Assembly: GCF_036347055.1 (NCBI RefSeq)
Contig: NZ_CP108882.1
Span: 7,180,001-7,244,000, forward strand
DNA length: 64,000 nt
Direction: 5' to 3'
Source: Streptomyces sp. NBC_00820
GTDB taxonomy: Bacteria > Actinomycetota > Actinomycetes > Streptomycetales > Streptomycetaceae
Part shown: positions 1-7,060 of the stretch, one piece after another
How the letters are laid out: each line of letters starts with the position of its first letter
Numbering within the stretch: the stretch's first letter is position 1
Position numbers and translations under genes: made by a program
Notes under the pieces: model-generated
The model's database searches: none
Told to the model about the DNA's origin: nothing
What the model saw: the letters and a program-made list of their open reading frames with translations, nothing else

Positions 1-1
1 C

Positions 2-718
2 ACCGGTCCCGCCGACCCCGCCCAGAGCGTCGGCTTCCACGAGGGCACCGCCTGGCAGTACCAGTGGCTGGTGCCGCAGGACCTGCCCGGCATGGTCGGT
101 CTGATCGGCGGCGAGCGCGCGGCCAACGACCGCCTGGACGCCTTCTTCGCCTACGACCGGCTGCTCGCGGACCCGGCGAAGACCGCGCGCGAGGTGTGGG
201 TGCACGGCAACGCCTACAACTACTACAACGCCGACAAGTACAACCCGATGAACGAGCCCGACCTCATCGCGCCGTACACCTACCTGGCCACCGGCCAGCC
301 CTGGAAGACCACGGACGTCGTGCACGCCGCGCTGACCCTGTTCACCGACGGACCCACCGGCATGACCGGCAACGACGACCTCGGCACCATGTCCGCCTGG
401 AACGTGCTGTCCTCCATCGGCCTCTTCCCGATCCAGCCCGGCTACGACACCTGGGGCCTGTCCACCCCGGTCTTCGACCGCGTCGACCTCGCCCTGGACC
501 GCCGCTTCTGGCCGGGTGGCCGGCTCACCGTCACCGCGCCCGGCACCTCGGCGGGCGACCGCTACGTCCAGGCCGTCCGCGCGGACGGGACACCGCACAC
601 CCGGACCTACCTGACGACACGTGCGCTGCGCTCCACGCGCACCGTCGCCTTCACGGTCGGCCCGCGCCCGTCCGAGTGGGGTACGTCGGCCCAGGCGGCG
701 CCCCCTGTGCTGAGGTGA
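2..718 (+). CDS. GH92 family alpha-mannosidase, C-terminal part (5' end outside window)
   Basis: This is the last 238 residues of a large secreted-type glycoside hydrolase; the reading frame is open from base 2 and stops at 716-718. GH92 enzymes are calcium-dependent exo-acting alpha-mannosidases that trim mannose from N-glycans or yeast mannan. The segment has family landmarks: a region with NAYNYYNADKYNPMNEPDL and the motif GNDDLGTMSAW, in which the acidic pair belongs to the conserved GH92 catalytic/calcium region. A beta-sandwich-like tail follows, without any recognisable extra C-terminal module. A complete GH38 alpha-mannosidase lies further on at 10441, so this region may handle mannosylated glycans. 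A clear hairpin terminator follows at 735-762. The family call is firm; the exact linkage specificity cannot be read. Confidence 0.9.
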   Translation, partial: TGPADPAQSVGFHEGTAWQYQWLVPQDLPGMVGLIGGERAANDRLDAFFAYDRLLADPAKTAREVWVHGNAYNYYNADKYNPMNEPDLIAPYTYLATGQPWKTTDVVHAALTLFTDGPTGMTGNDDLGTMSAWNVLSSIGLFPIQPGYDTWGLSTPVFDRVDLALDRRFWPGGRLTVTAPGTSAGDRYVQAVRADGTPHTRTYLTTRALRSTRTVAFTVGPRPSEWGTSAQAAPPVLR

Positions 719-734
719 CCTCAGAAGTCGTCCG

Positions 735-762
735 AGTCCCGCCGCTTTCTTGGGGCGGGACT
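735..762 (+). terminator. Intrinsic terminator after the GH92 gene
   Basis: A 9-bp perfect stem (AGTCCCGCC, 735-743, with GGCGGGACT, 754-762) encloses a 10-nt loop and is followed by TAATCTTT. It lies 16 bases after the GH92 stop codon. Confidence 0.75.
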
Positions 763-862
763 TAATCTTTCGTTAACTGAGCGTAGGTCGATCGCACTTG
801 ACCGTAATCGCCTGCCGGAGTTTGACTTCAGACCCACCCCGTCACCGACGCGAGGGACGCCC

Positions 863-2194
863 GTGACCTCCGACCTGCTCGCTCCCCTCGATCTGGCCTT
901 CTGGAACATGGAGTCCGACCGGTACCCGATGCACCTCGGCGCGCTCGGTGTCTTCGCCACGCACTCGCCCACCGCGGGCGCCCACGCGGCCGACCTGCTC
1001 GCCGCCCGTGCCGCCGCCGTGCCCGGCCTGCGGATGCGCATCCGCGACGTCTGGCAGCCGATCGGCTTCGGCGGGGCCACCCGGGAGCCCGTCCCGGACT
1101 TCGATCCGCTCGACCACGTACGGCTGCACGCTCCGACCGCCGACTTCCAGGCCGACGCCGGGCGGCTGATGCAGCGGCCGCTGAACCGGGACCGGCCGCC
1201 GTGGGAGGCGCACGTCCTGCCCGGCGAGGACGGTGTCTCCTTCGCCGTCCTGTTCAAGTTCCACCACGCCCTCGCCGACGGCCTGCGCGCGCTGAAGCTG
1301 GCGGCCGGGATCCTCGATCCCGTCGACCTGCCCGAGCGCGGCCCCCGTGCCGTCGAACCGCCGCGCGGCGTGCTGTCCGACCTGCGCGGACTGCCCGGCC
1401 GCGTCCCCGAGCTGGTCAGGGGCACACTGTCCGACGTGGGCCGGGCCCTGGACATCGGTACCTCGCTCGCCCGCTCCACCTTCGGCATGCGGCCCTCCTC
1501 GGCGCTGACCTCCGCGCCCAGCGGAACCCGCCGTACCGGGGGCGTCGTGATCGACATCGACGACGTGCACCGTGTCCGCAAGAGCGCCGGCGGCACCGTC
1601 AACGACGTCCTCATCGCGGTCGTCGCCGGCGCGCTGCGCCGCTGGCTCGACGAACGGGGCGACGGCAGTGAGGGGGTGGCGCCCCGCGCCCTCATCCCCG
1701 TCTCCCGGCGCCGTCCGCGGGCCGCCCAGCCACAGGGAAACCGGCTCTCCGGGTACCTGATACGGCTTCCGGTCGACGACCCCGACCCGCTCGGCCGGCT
1801 GGACACCGTCCGCACCGCGATGGTCCGCAACAAGGACGCCGGGCCGAACCGGGGGGCAGGCGCGGTCGCACTGCTCGCGGACCACGTGCCGGCCCTCGGG
1901 CACCGGCTCGGCGGACCGCTGGTCGGGCAGGCCGCACGGCTCTGGTTCGACATCCTGGTCACCAGCGTGCCGCTGCCGGGGATCGGACTGCGGCTGGGCG
2001 GGCACCAGCTGACCGAGGTGTATCCGTTCGCGCCGCTCGCGCCCGGTCAGGCGCTGGCGGTCGCGATCTCCACGTACCGGGGGCGTGTCCACTACGGGCT
2101 GGTCGCCGACGCGGAGGCGGTACCGGACCTCGACGTGTTCGGGAGGGCGGTGTCGGAGGAGGTGGCGGCGCTGATCGCCGCCTGCGACGCGTGA
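863..2194 (+). CDS. Wax ester synthase/diacylglycerol acyltransferase (WS/DGAT family)
   Basis: The product has 443 residues, the usual length for the bacterial WS/DGAT family, which esterifies acyl-CoA to diacylglycerol or fatty alcohol to form storage lipid at the membrane-lipid droplet interface. The active-site motif HHxxxDG is intact (H134-H135-A-L-A-D139-G140), preceded by FKF as in the family. The N-terminal signature (DLAFWNMESDRYPMHLGALG) and the C-terminal PLPG region also match. GTG at 863 is chosen because GAGGGAC lies at suitable spacing upstream and the conserved N-terminus begins right after. From memory, S. coelicolor has such a gene (SCO0958) in comparable surroundings. It is a single-gene unit with a terminator-like hairpin after it. 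Substrate preference (TAG versus wax ester) cannot be read. Confidence 0.92.
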   Translation: MTSDLLAPLDLAFWNMESDRYPMHLGALGVFATHSPTAGAHAADLLAARAAAVPGLRMRIRDVWQPIGFGGATREPVPDFDPLDHVRLHAPTADFQADAGRLMQRPLNRDRPPWEAHVLPGEDGVSFAVLFKFHHALADGLRALKLAAGILDPVDLPERGPRAVEPPRGVLSDLRGLPGRVPELVRGTLSDVGRALDIGTSLARSTFGMRPSSALTSAPSGTRRTGGVVIDIDDVHRVRKSAGGTVNDVLIAVVAGALRRWLDERGDGSEGVAPRALIPVSRRRPRAAQPQGNRLSGYLIRLPVDDPDPLGRLDTVRTAMVRNKDAGPNRGAGAVALLADHVPALGHRLGGPLVGQAARLWFDILVTSVPLPGIGLRLGGHQLTEVYPFAPLAPGQALAVAISTYRGRVHYGLVADAEAVPDLDVFGRAVSEEVAALIAACDA

Positions 2195-2196
2195 GG

Positions 2197-2216
2197 GCGG
2201 GGGCTCCGGCCCCCGC
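2197..2216 (+). terminator. Hairpin after the WS/DGAT gene
   Basis: GCGGGGGC (2197-2204) pairs perfectly with GCCCCCGC (2209-2216) across a 4-nt loop, starting three bases after the stop codon. There is no T-tract, which is common for Streptomyces terminators. Confidence 0.55.
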
Positions 2217-2372
2217 ACCACCCGTCCGGCCGGTCCGTCCGGCACAGGAGCCCGGCAGCGGGGCGGTGCCGGACCCGTAGCCGTTCGTGCACCCAGGGGC
2301 ACGGCCCGGTCACCTGCGGTTGTCCCGGGTTGACCGTGATTGCCCGAAGTTGTCCAGAGTCACATGAAGGGT

Positions 2373-2403
2373 TTGGCGGTCGGGGTCGCGGCTCCCGTAA
2401 AAT
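2373..2403 (+). promoter_or_regulatory. Possible sigma-70 promoter upstream of the SDR gene
   Basis: TTGGCG (2373-2378) and TAAAAT (2398-2403) are separated by 19 bp, 63 bp ahead of the ATG at 2467. The -10 match is good, the spacing long and the -35 weak. This is a sequence match only. Confidence 0.35.
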
Positions 2404-2466
2404 TCCCTGTTCGAAGGCGGGCGCGAGTCGGAGCGCTGCGCGGGTGACCAGGGAAGCGGCAGCGCG

Positions 2467-4020
2467 ATGACAGTGACAGAGGACGGCGCGACGTCCATGG
2501 GTTCTGTGTCCATGGAGGCCGAGTCCGTGGACTCCATGGCCGTGGACGCCACGTCCGTGGACGAGATGGTCTATGGGCCGGGCATCGACCCGGAGCGGCT
2601 GGCCCTCTGCCTGAGCGTGCTGGAGGAGCTCGACCAGCTCGACGTCGACCACCCCGACGCGATCAAGGTGCGCCGGGCCACCGCGCACATCTACCGCACG
2701 GTCAAGCAGCGCCGCCGCCAGGAACGCCGGGCTGCCAAGACCGCGCACGACCGCGCGGTGACCGAGGCCACGGCCACCGGCTCCGCGGAGCGCATCGACG
2801 ACGAGACCGAGGGCATCCTGCCCTCCTCCAAGATCGAGGAAGGCCGGATCGCGGGCATACTCCAGCGCCCGCGCTCCTGCTACACCTGCAAGCAGCGCTA
2901 CGTCGAGGTCGACTACTTCTACCACCAGCTCTGCCAGGCCTGCGCCGCCGAGAACCGCTCCCGCCGCGACGCCCGCACCGATCTCACCGGCAAGCGCGCC
3001 CTGCTCACCGGAGGCCGCGCCAAGATCGGTATGTACATCGCGCTGCGGCTGCTGCGGGACGGCGCCCACACGACGATCACCACGCGTTTCCCGAAGGACG
3101 CCATCCGCCGCTTCAAGGCCATGGACGACTCGGCGGACTGGATGCACCGGCTGGAGGTCGTCGGCATCGACCTGCGCGACCCCGCGCAGGCCGTGTCTCT
3201 CGCGGATCAGCTCACCGAGGCGGGCCCGCTCGACATCCTGATCAACAACGCGACGCAGACCGTACGCCGCCTGCCCTCCGCCTATGCCGCCCTGGTCGAG
3301 GGGGAGAGCGCTCCGCTGCCCGCCGGGGAGCTTCCCGCCCACCACGTCATCGGCGCCTTCAACTCCGGCGCCGTCGACGGCCTGGCCGCGCTGCCCCTCG
3401 GCACCAGCGGCATCGAGGCCCAGAAGGTCACCGACCTCGCCCTGGTCGCGGGCAACGCCAGTGTCGCCCGGCACCTCGACGGCACCGCCATCGACGCGGG
3501 CGGCCTGCTCCCCGACGTCGTCGACAGCAACACCTGGGTGCAGACCATCGAGCAGATCTCCCCGGTGGAGCTGCTCGAGACCCAGCTGTGCAATTACACG
3601 GCGCCCTTCATCCTGATCAGCAAGCTCCGCCCGGTCATGGCCGAGGCCGCCAGGAAGGCGGCGAGCGGACGCGCGTACGTCGTGAACGTCTCGGCGATGG
3701 AAGGCGTCTTCGGCCGCGGCTACAAGGGTGCGGGCCACCCGAACACGAACGCCGCGAAGGCCGCGATGAACATGGTGACGCGGACCAGCGCCCAGGAGAT
3801 GTTCGAGGCCGACAGCATCCTCATGACCTCGGTCGACACCGGCTGGATCACCGACGAGCGTCCCCACTTCGACAAGCTTCGCCTCGCCGACGAGGGCTTC
3901 CACGCCCCGCTCGACCTGATCGACGGCGCGGCCCGCGTCTACGACCCGATCGTGCGCGGCGAGGAGGGCGAGGACCTGTACGGCGTCTTCATGAAGGACT
4001 ACGCGCCGGGCCAGTGGTGA
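2467..4020 (+). CDS. Long SDR-fold protein with N-terminal zinc-ribbon-like region
   Basis: This 517-residue protein has a C-terminal Rossmann short-chain dehydrogenase domain (nucleotide loop TGGRAKIG at 181-188, LINNAT in place of NNAG, VSAMEG carrying the catalytic-type Ser409). About 170 residues precede it: an acidic start, a charged helical part, and a four-cysteine knuckle C138-x2-C141-x14-C156-x2-C159. In the active-site helix the usual YxxxK reads TNAAK: Lys431 is present but Thr427 sits where Tyr is expected. The fold and cofactor site look kept, but classical SDR catalysis is doubtful. An insertion of about 100 residues sits between the NNA motif and the Ser motif. The ATG at 2467 has GGGAAG upstream. 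Substrate and pathway are unknown; DNA/RNA or protein binding by the ribbon is only a guess. Confidence 0.8.
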   Translation: MTVTEDGATSMGSVSMEAESVDSMAVDATSVDEMVYGPGIDPERLALCLSVLEELDQLDVDHPDAIKVRRATAHIYRTVKQRRRQERRAAKTAHDRAVTEATATGSAERIDDETEGILPSSKIEEGRIAGILQRPRSCYTCKQRYVEVDYFYHQLCQACAAENRSRRDARTDLTGKRALLTGGRAKIGMYIALRLLRDGAHTTITTRFPKDAIRRFKAMDDSADWMHRLEVVGIDLRDPAQAVSLADQLTEAGPLDILINNATQTVRRLPSAYAALVEGESAPLPAGELPAHHVIGAFNSGAVDGLAALPLGTSGIEAQKVTDLALVAGNASVARHLDGTAIDAGGLLPDVVDSNTWVQTIEQISPVELLETQLCNYTAPFILISKLRPVMAEAARKAASGRAYVVNVSAMEGVFGRGYKGAGHPNTNAAKAAMNMVTRTSAQEMFEADSILMTSVDTGWITDERPHFDKLRLADEGFHAPLDLIDGAARVYDPIVRGEEGEDLYGVFMKDYAPGQW

Positions 4021-4138
4021 GCGGACGGGCGTCGCGCCGGTGAGCGGTGGCGGGTTGTGCCGGTGAGCCGGTGAGCCGGTGAGCGGTGGCGGGTCGGGCC
4101 GGAGAGCCGTCGGCGACGGCCGTCCCGCCTCGCACCCG

Positions 4139-4179
4139 CCCGCCCCAGGGGCATCGCGGATGCATGCCCCGGGGGCGGG
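4139..4179. terminator. Bidirectional terminator between convergent genes
   Basis: A 16-bp arm at 4139-4154 (CCCGCCCCAGGGGCAT) pairs with 4164-4179 with a single mismatch across a 9-nt loop. It lies between the convergent SDR gene (ends 4020) and the isomerase-like gene (ends 4278). Confidence 0.6.
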
Positions 4180-4190
4180 ACAGGCCGTGT

Positions 4191-4302
4191 TCAGGGCACG
4201 GTGAACGGTCCCGGATGTGTCAGGGCACGGTGAACGGTCCCGGATGTGTCAGGACACGGTGAACGGTCCCGGATGCTTCAGGGCGCGGTGAACAGTCCGG
4301 GG
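4191..4302. repeat. 29-bp tandem repeat running across the 3' end of the isomerase-like gene
   Basis: Three near-identical 29-bp units occupy 4191-4219, 4220-4248 and 4249-4277; each starts TCAGGGCACGGTGAACGGTC or a one-base variant. A fourth, more diverged copy (4278-4302) is the stop codon and last codons of the minus-strand gene ending at 4278. The array therefore looks like outward copies of the gene's own 3' end. 29 is not a multiple of three. Confidence 0.85.
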
Positions 4303-5117
4303 AAGCGCGGCGCGAGCCACGGCCTGCGGCCCCGCACCAGGATGCGGCCTCGGGCGAGCGCGCCCCACTGTCCGCTTCGGCCGAGTGCCATGAGCAGGAA
4401 AGTCACCGGCTCGATGAAAATCGTGCAGTCCGCCCGCGCCGGCACTCGCGCGTCCACGCGCACCGCACCCGCTTCCACCTGGACGCCGAATCCGCCCCCG
4501 CGCCACAGCCTGACGGCGTAGGAAGCGGTCAGACCGGCCGTGCGGGCCGGGTCGGTCACCCGTTCCATCACCGCCGTCATGAACGGCAGCGTCAGCTCCA
4601 CCCGCCCGGCGGTGAGCATGTGCCGCTGCCCGAGCGCGCGGGCGAGATCGTAGCCGTGACCCAGCATGTGGGTGAGCAGGTACGACCCCAGCGCCTCCCC
4701 GCTCATCTCCCCCAGCGGGGTGACCACCGTGGTGGCCGCGCCGCCCTCTCCCAGCGCGCGGACGCACGCCTCGGCCTGCTCCTCGATCATCGCCGCCAGC
4801 GGTCCGGCCTCCCGCTGCCCGAAATCGGCCAGCGCGCTTTCGTTGGCCCCGGCCAGACTCTGCGGGGTGCCGTCCCCGTACGGCCGCTCGCGCCCCGCCG
4901 CGAGATCCGCCATCAGCTCGTTCGCCAGCGCCAGATGGGCCGCCGCCTCACCGGCGCTCCACTGCGCCCCGGGTATCCGCGCCCCCATACCGTCCGCGCC
5001 CCGGCGCAACAGCGCCGCGATCTCCGCGGCGGTCTCCCGTACGGCCGCCTCCAGCCCCTCGGGCAGCTCCGCCCGTACGCCCCGCCCCGCCGCCGACCCC
5101 ACGTCCAGCCCCTTCAC
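4278..5117 (-). CDS. Maleylpyruvate isomerase/DinB-fold family protein (mycothiol-dependent type)
   Basis: The 279-residue product has the MDMPI N-terminal four-helix layout found in actinobacteria: an N-terminal helix ending IPGAQWSAGEAAAHLALANE, a central PLGEMSGEALGSYLLTHMLGHGYDLARALG segment, and a C-terminal sterol-carrier-like half (VTDPARTAGLTASYAVRLW...). The candidate metal ligands are the His in the AAAHLA helix, a Glu in the middle, and the His pair of THMLGHGYD, as in mycothiol-dependent isomerases and S-transferases. A cytoplasmic thiol-dependent enzyme is likely, with unknown substrate. The GTG at 5115-5117 is chosen because the frame upstream is low-complexity; its ribosome site is weak, so a nearby downstream start is possible. 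Its 3' end is duplicated in the 29-bp array beyond the stop. Confidence 0.75.
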   Translation of the reverse strand: MKGLDVGSAAGRGVRAELPEGLEAAVRETAAEIAALLRRGADGMGARIPGAQWSAGEAAAHLALANELMADLAAGRERPYGDGTPQSLAGANESALADFGQREAGPLAAMIEEQAEACVRALGEGGAATTVVTPLGEMSGEALGSYLLTHMLGHGYDLARALGQRHMLTAGRVELTLPFMTAVMERVTDPARTAGLTASYAVRLWRGGGFGVQVEAGAVRVDARVPARADCTIFIEPVTFLLMALGRSGQWGALARGRILVRGRRPWLAPRFPGLFTAP

Positions 5118-5338
5118 GCCTGTGCCACCGCCCGAACTCGTATGCGTCCCGCGTCGCGGCAGCTCGCTGGCGCCGTCCACGGGGCGTACAGAACACCAGG
5201 GAACCAATGCCGCGGCAAGTCCCGGAACGTGGAGGACGGCCGAAGGTTCAGGTGCCCACCGCCCACGTGCCCTCCGCTCGCGCTCCCACCGGCCACGGTC
5301 CCGCTGCCGGAAGGCCGCGGCGCTGTTCTTCCGGGGCC

Positions 5339-5734
5339 TCAGTCCATCGCGCCGAGGCGCGCGTGGCGGGCCGCGACCAGTTCCAGGACGGTGCGCCAGT
5401 CCTCCAGCACACCGGCGTCGAAGGCCGCCGTGCGGCTGTCCTCGGCGGCCTGGTGCAGTCGCAGCAGATCGTCGTCCGCCGGTTCGCCGTCCCCGCGCAC
5501 CAGCCGGAACACCCGTTCGCCGAGCAGGGCCCTCACCGCCTCCGCGCGACTTCGGGCCCGGCCCGGCCCGTCGCCGGGGTGCGCCGGCGCCGCGATGCCG
5601 TGGACCAGCCCAGCCACCTGGAGCTCCTTGTCCGCCGGACGGCCGCGGCGCAGCAGCGCGGCGGTCCGCAGCGCGTGCTGGTGCCGGCCGGCGTACAGCA
5701 GTTCCATCAGCTCCTCGACGCTGCGCGGCTCCAT
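5339..5734 (-). CDS. HD-domain-like protein lacking the HD aspartate
   Basis: This 131-residue, mostly helical protein resembles small HD-superfamily phosphohydrolases or oxygenases of the inositol-oxygenase/PhnZ type: GRHQHALRTAALLRRG, then VAGLVHGIA, and a C-terminal VLEDWRTVLELVAARH. In active HD proteins the second motif is LLHDIG; here it reads LVHGIA, so the metal-binding Asp is Gly while the preceding His remains. This may be a non-catalytic homolog, or a different residue may serve. The ATG at 5734 has a GGA-containing leader upstream (AAGGACTGACGC). It is in the same direction as the isomerase-like gene downstream, 221 bp apart. Role unknown. Confidence 0.65.
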   Translation of the reverse strand: MEPRSVEELMELLYAGRHQHALRTAALLRRGRPADKELQVAGLVHGIAAPAHPGDGPGRARSRAEAVRALLGERVFRLVRGDGEPADDDLLRLHQAAEDSRTAAFDAGVLEDWRTVLELVAARHARLGAMD

Positions 5735-6228
5735 GCGTCAGTCCTTCCGCGAGAAAGCCGTTGCCGCATGACACCCGATCACGGCGAGCTTGCGATCCGG
5801 CCAACGGCACCTGAACTGCGCCGGGTCGGTGGCGAAGGCCCGTCCCAAGATCGAAGGCGCGTTCGCGACAGTAGGCCAAGTGGGTGATTCACTTCGCTGG
5901 GCGAGTGATGCGCTTTATGGCAAATAGCAGCATATTAGGGACCATTGAGGCGGTGAATGACGCGCGATAGTTACACCTTGTTTTCGCTCCCTATCGAGCG
6001 GGTGTCCGCTCATTTGGTTAATCTGGTGGGGACGGACAGCAGTACGGGTCCCACCCACACCCATCGTCCGTCCCGGGGTGAGCCGGTCGACAACGGCCTG
6101 CTCCGACACGAGGTACCGGCGCCACCGCGACCGAACTGGCCGTCCAACCAGACCCGAGCGGGTGTTGAGAGCCGGAGCGTGGACCGCCCGGCAGGCCCCA
6201 GGGTGACCCGACGTATAAGGAGTGCGCG
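5735..6228. other. Intergenic region, AT-richer than its surroundings
   Basis: These 494 bases separate the minus-strand HD-like gene from the small plus-strand gene at 6229. About 5880-6040 is clearly less GC-rich than the flanks (for example GCAAATAGCAGCATATTAGG near 5920), as expected for divergent promoters. No convincing protein frame is seen, and no -35/-10 pair can be assigned with confidence. The distance leaves room for a long leader ahead of 6229. Confidence 0.5.
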
Positions 6229-6402
6229 GTGACACCGGAGAAGACGAATCGAGAAAAGGGCCCCGAGGAACCCACGGAGGGCAGGCGCCGCCGCCCCGGG
6301 GAGCTCGGCAGCCTCGAAGTGTGGGCCCGTTCCGCCCCCATCCGCCTGGCGGGCTACGAGGAAGACCTCGCCGAGCCGCACATCCTGCCGAGCGTGGACT
6401 GA
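6229..6402 (+). CDS. 57-residue conserved-looking peptide, unknown function
   Basis: A GTG at 6229 follows an excellent ribosome site, AAGGAG at 6217-6222 with a 6-nt gap, and opens a 57-codon frame ending TGA at 6400-6402. Codon third positions are strongly GC-biased, as in real genes of this genome. The N-terminal half is charged and Arg/Glu-rich (REKGPEEPTEGRRRRPGE). The second half is ordered-looking and hydrophobic/acidic (GSLEVWARSAPIRLAGYEED, then LAEPHILPSVD at the C-terminus). There is no signal peptide, membrane helix or cysteine. A leader-core layout like a ribosomally made peptide precursor is conceivable, but no modification enzyme gene lies beside it; the next gene is an acetyltransferase. 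Not recognised. Confidence 0.65.
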   Translation: MTPEKTNREKGPEEPTEGRRRRPGELGSLEVWARSAPIRLAGYEEDLAEPHILPSVD

Positions 6403-6524
6403 ACGTCCCGGCCGGGCGTGGGCCGGCCCCGCCCGGGCCGTGACGGGTCGTGCCCGGCCACGCAGGACCAGCGGTGATCCCTCGCCGTCGTCGTCGCACA
6501 CATGGGCGTGACAGACTCGCGCCC

Positions 6525-7010
6525 ATGCTCATCAGAGAAGCCGCGGCCGAGGACTGGCCGCGGATCTGGCCTTTCTGGCACCGGATCGTCGCCGCCGCCG
6601 AGACCTACGCCTGGGACCCCGACACCTCGCAGGAGGAGGCCCGCGCCCTGTGGATGGGCCCGGCCAAGCGGGTCTACGTGGCCGAGGACGCCACCGGGAC
6701 CGTCGTCGGCTCGGCCTACCTCACGCCGAACCACGGCGGCCCGGCCGCCGGCGTCGCCAACGCCGGCTTCATGGTCGACCCCGACCACGGGGGCCAGGGC
6801 ATCGGCCGCGCCCTCGCCGGGCACCTCCTCACCGAGGCCAAGGCCCACGGCTACCACGCGATGGTCTTCAACGCCGTCGTGGAGACCAATCCCGCCGTCC
6901 ACCTCTGGACGTCCCTCGGCTTCACGATCGTCGGCACGATCCCGGAGGCGTTCGACCATCCCCGGCACGGCAGGGTGGGCCTGCACGTCATGTACAAGGC
7001 ACTGGACTAG
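6525..7010 (+). CDS. GNAT family N-acetyltransferase
   Basis: The 161-residue product is a single GNAT domain. Motif A with the acetyl-CoA pyrophosphate loop is seen as NAGFMVDPDHGGQGIGRALAG (Q/R-x-x-G-x-G/A type: QGIGRA). A C-terminal LWTSLGFTIVGTIPEAF, as in phosphinothricin/amino-acid acetyltransferase relatives, ends in a MYKALD tail. It transfers acetyl from acetyl-CoA to an amine of an unknown small molecule or protein in the cytoplasm. The ATG at 6525 is preferred over the earlier in-frame start at 6450 because the intervening residues are Arg/Pro-rich and the GNAT fold starts at MLIREAAAEDW. Monocistronic, convergent with the amidase gene 50 bp downstream. Confidence 0.88.
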   Translation: MLIREAAAEDWPRIWPFWHRIVAAAETYAWDPDTSQEEARALWMGPAKRVYVAEDATGTVVGSAYLTPNHGGPAAGVANAGFMVDPDHGGQGIGRALAGHLLTEAKAHGYHAMVFNAVVETNPAVHLWTSLGFTIVGTIPEAFDHPRHGRVGLHVMYKALD

Positions 7011-7060
7011 CTGTACTGCCCCGGGGAGGCCGGGGCGGCCCGGGAGGCGGGGCCGGGGAG

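Noticed and set aside
842..2302. Long minus-strand frame of 486 codons opposite the WS/DGAT gene
   Set aside because: It is the antisense shadow of a GC-rich gene: Gly/Arg/Val/Asp-rich, no family features, and the plus-strand protein has an intact HHxxxDG motif.
4191..4277. GTTCACC repeats (minus strand) considered as PhoP (PHO box) sites
   Set aside because: PHO boxes repeat every 11 bp; here the spacing is 29 bp and the copies lie after a stop codon, so they are explained by the tandem duplication.
5957..6232. 91-codon plus-strand frame ahead of the 57-residue peptide gene
   Set aside because: No ribosome site, mixed composition and no third-position bias; the well-supported start is at 6229 in another frame.
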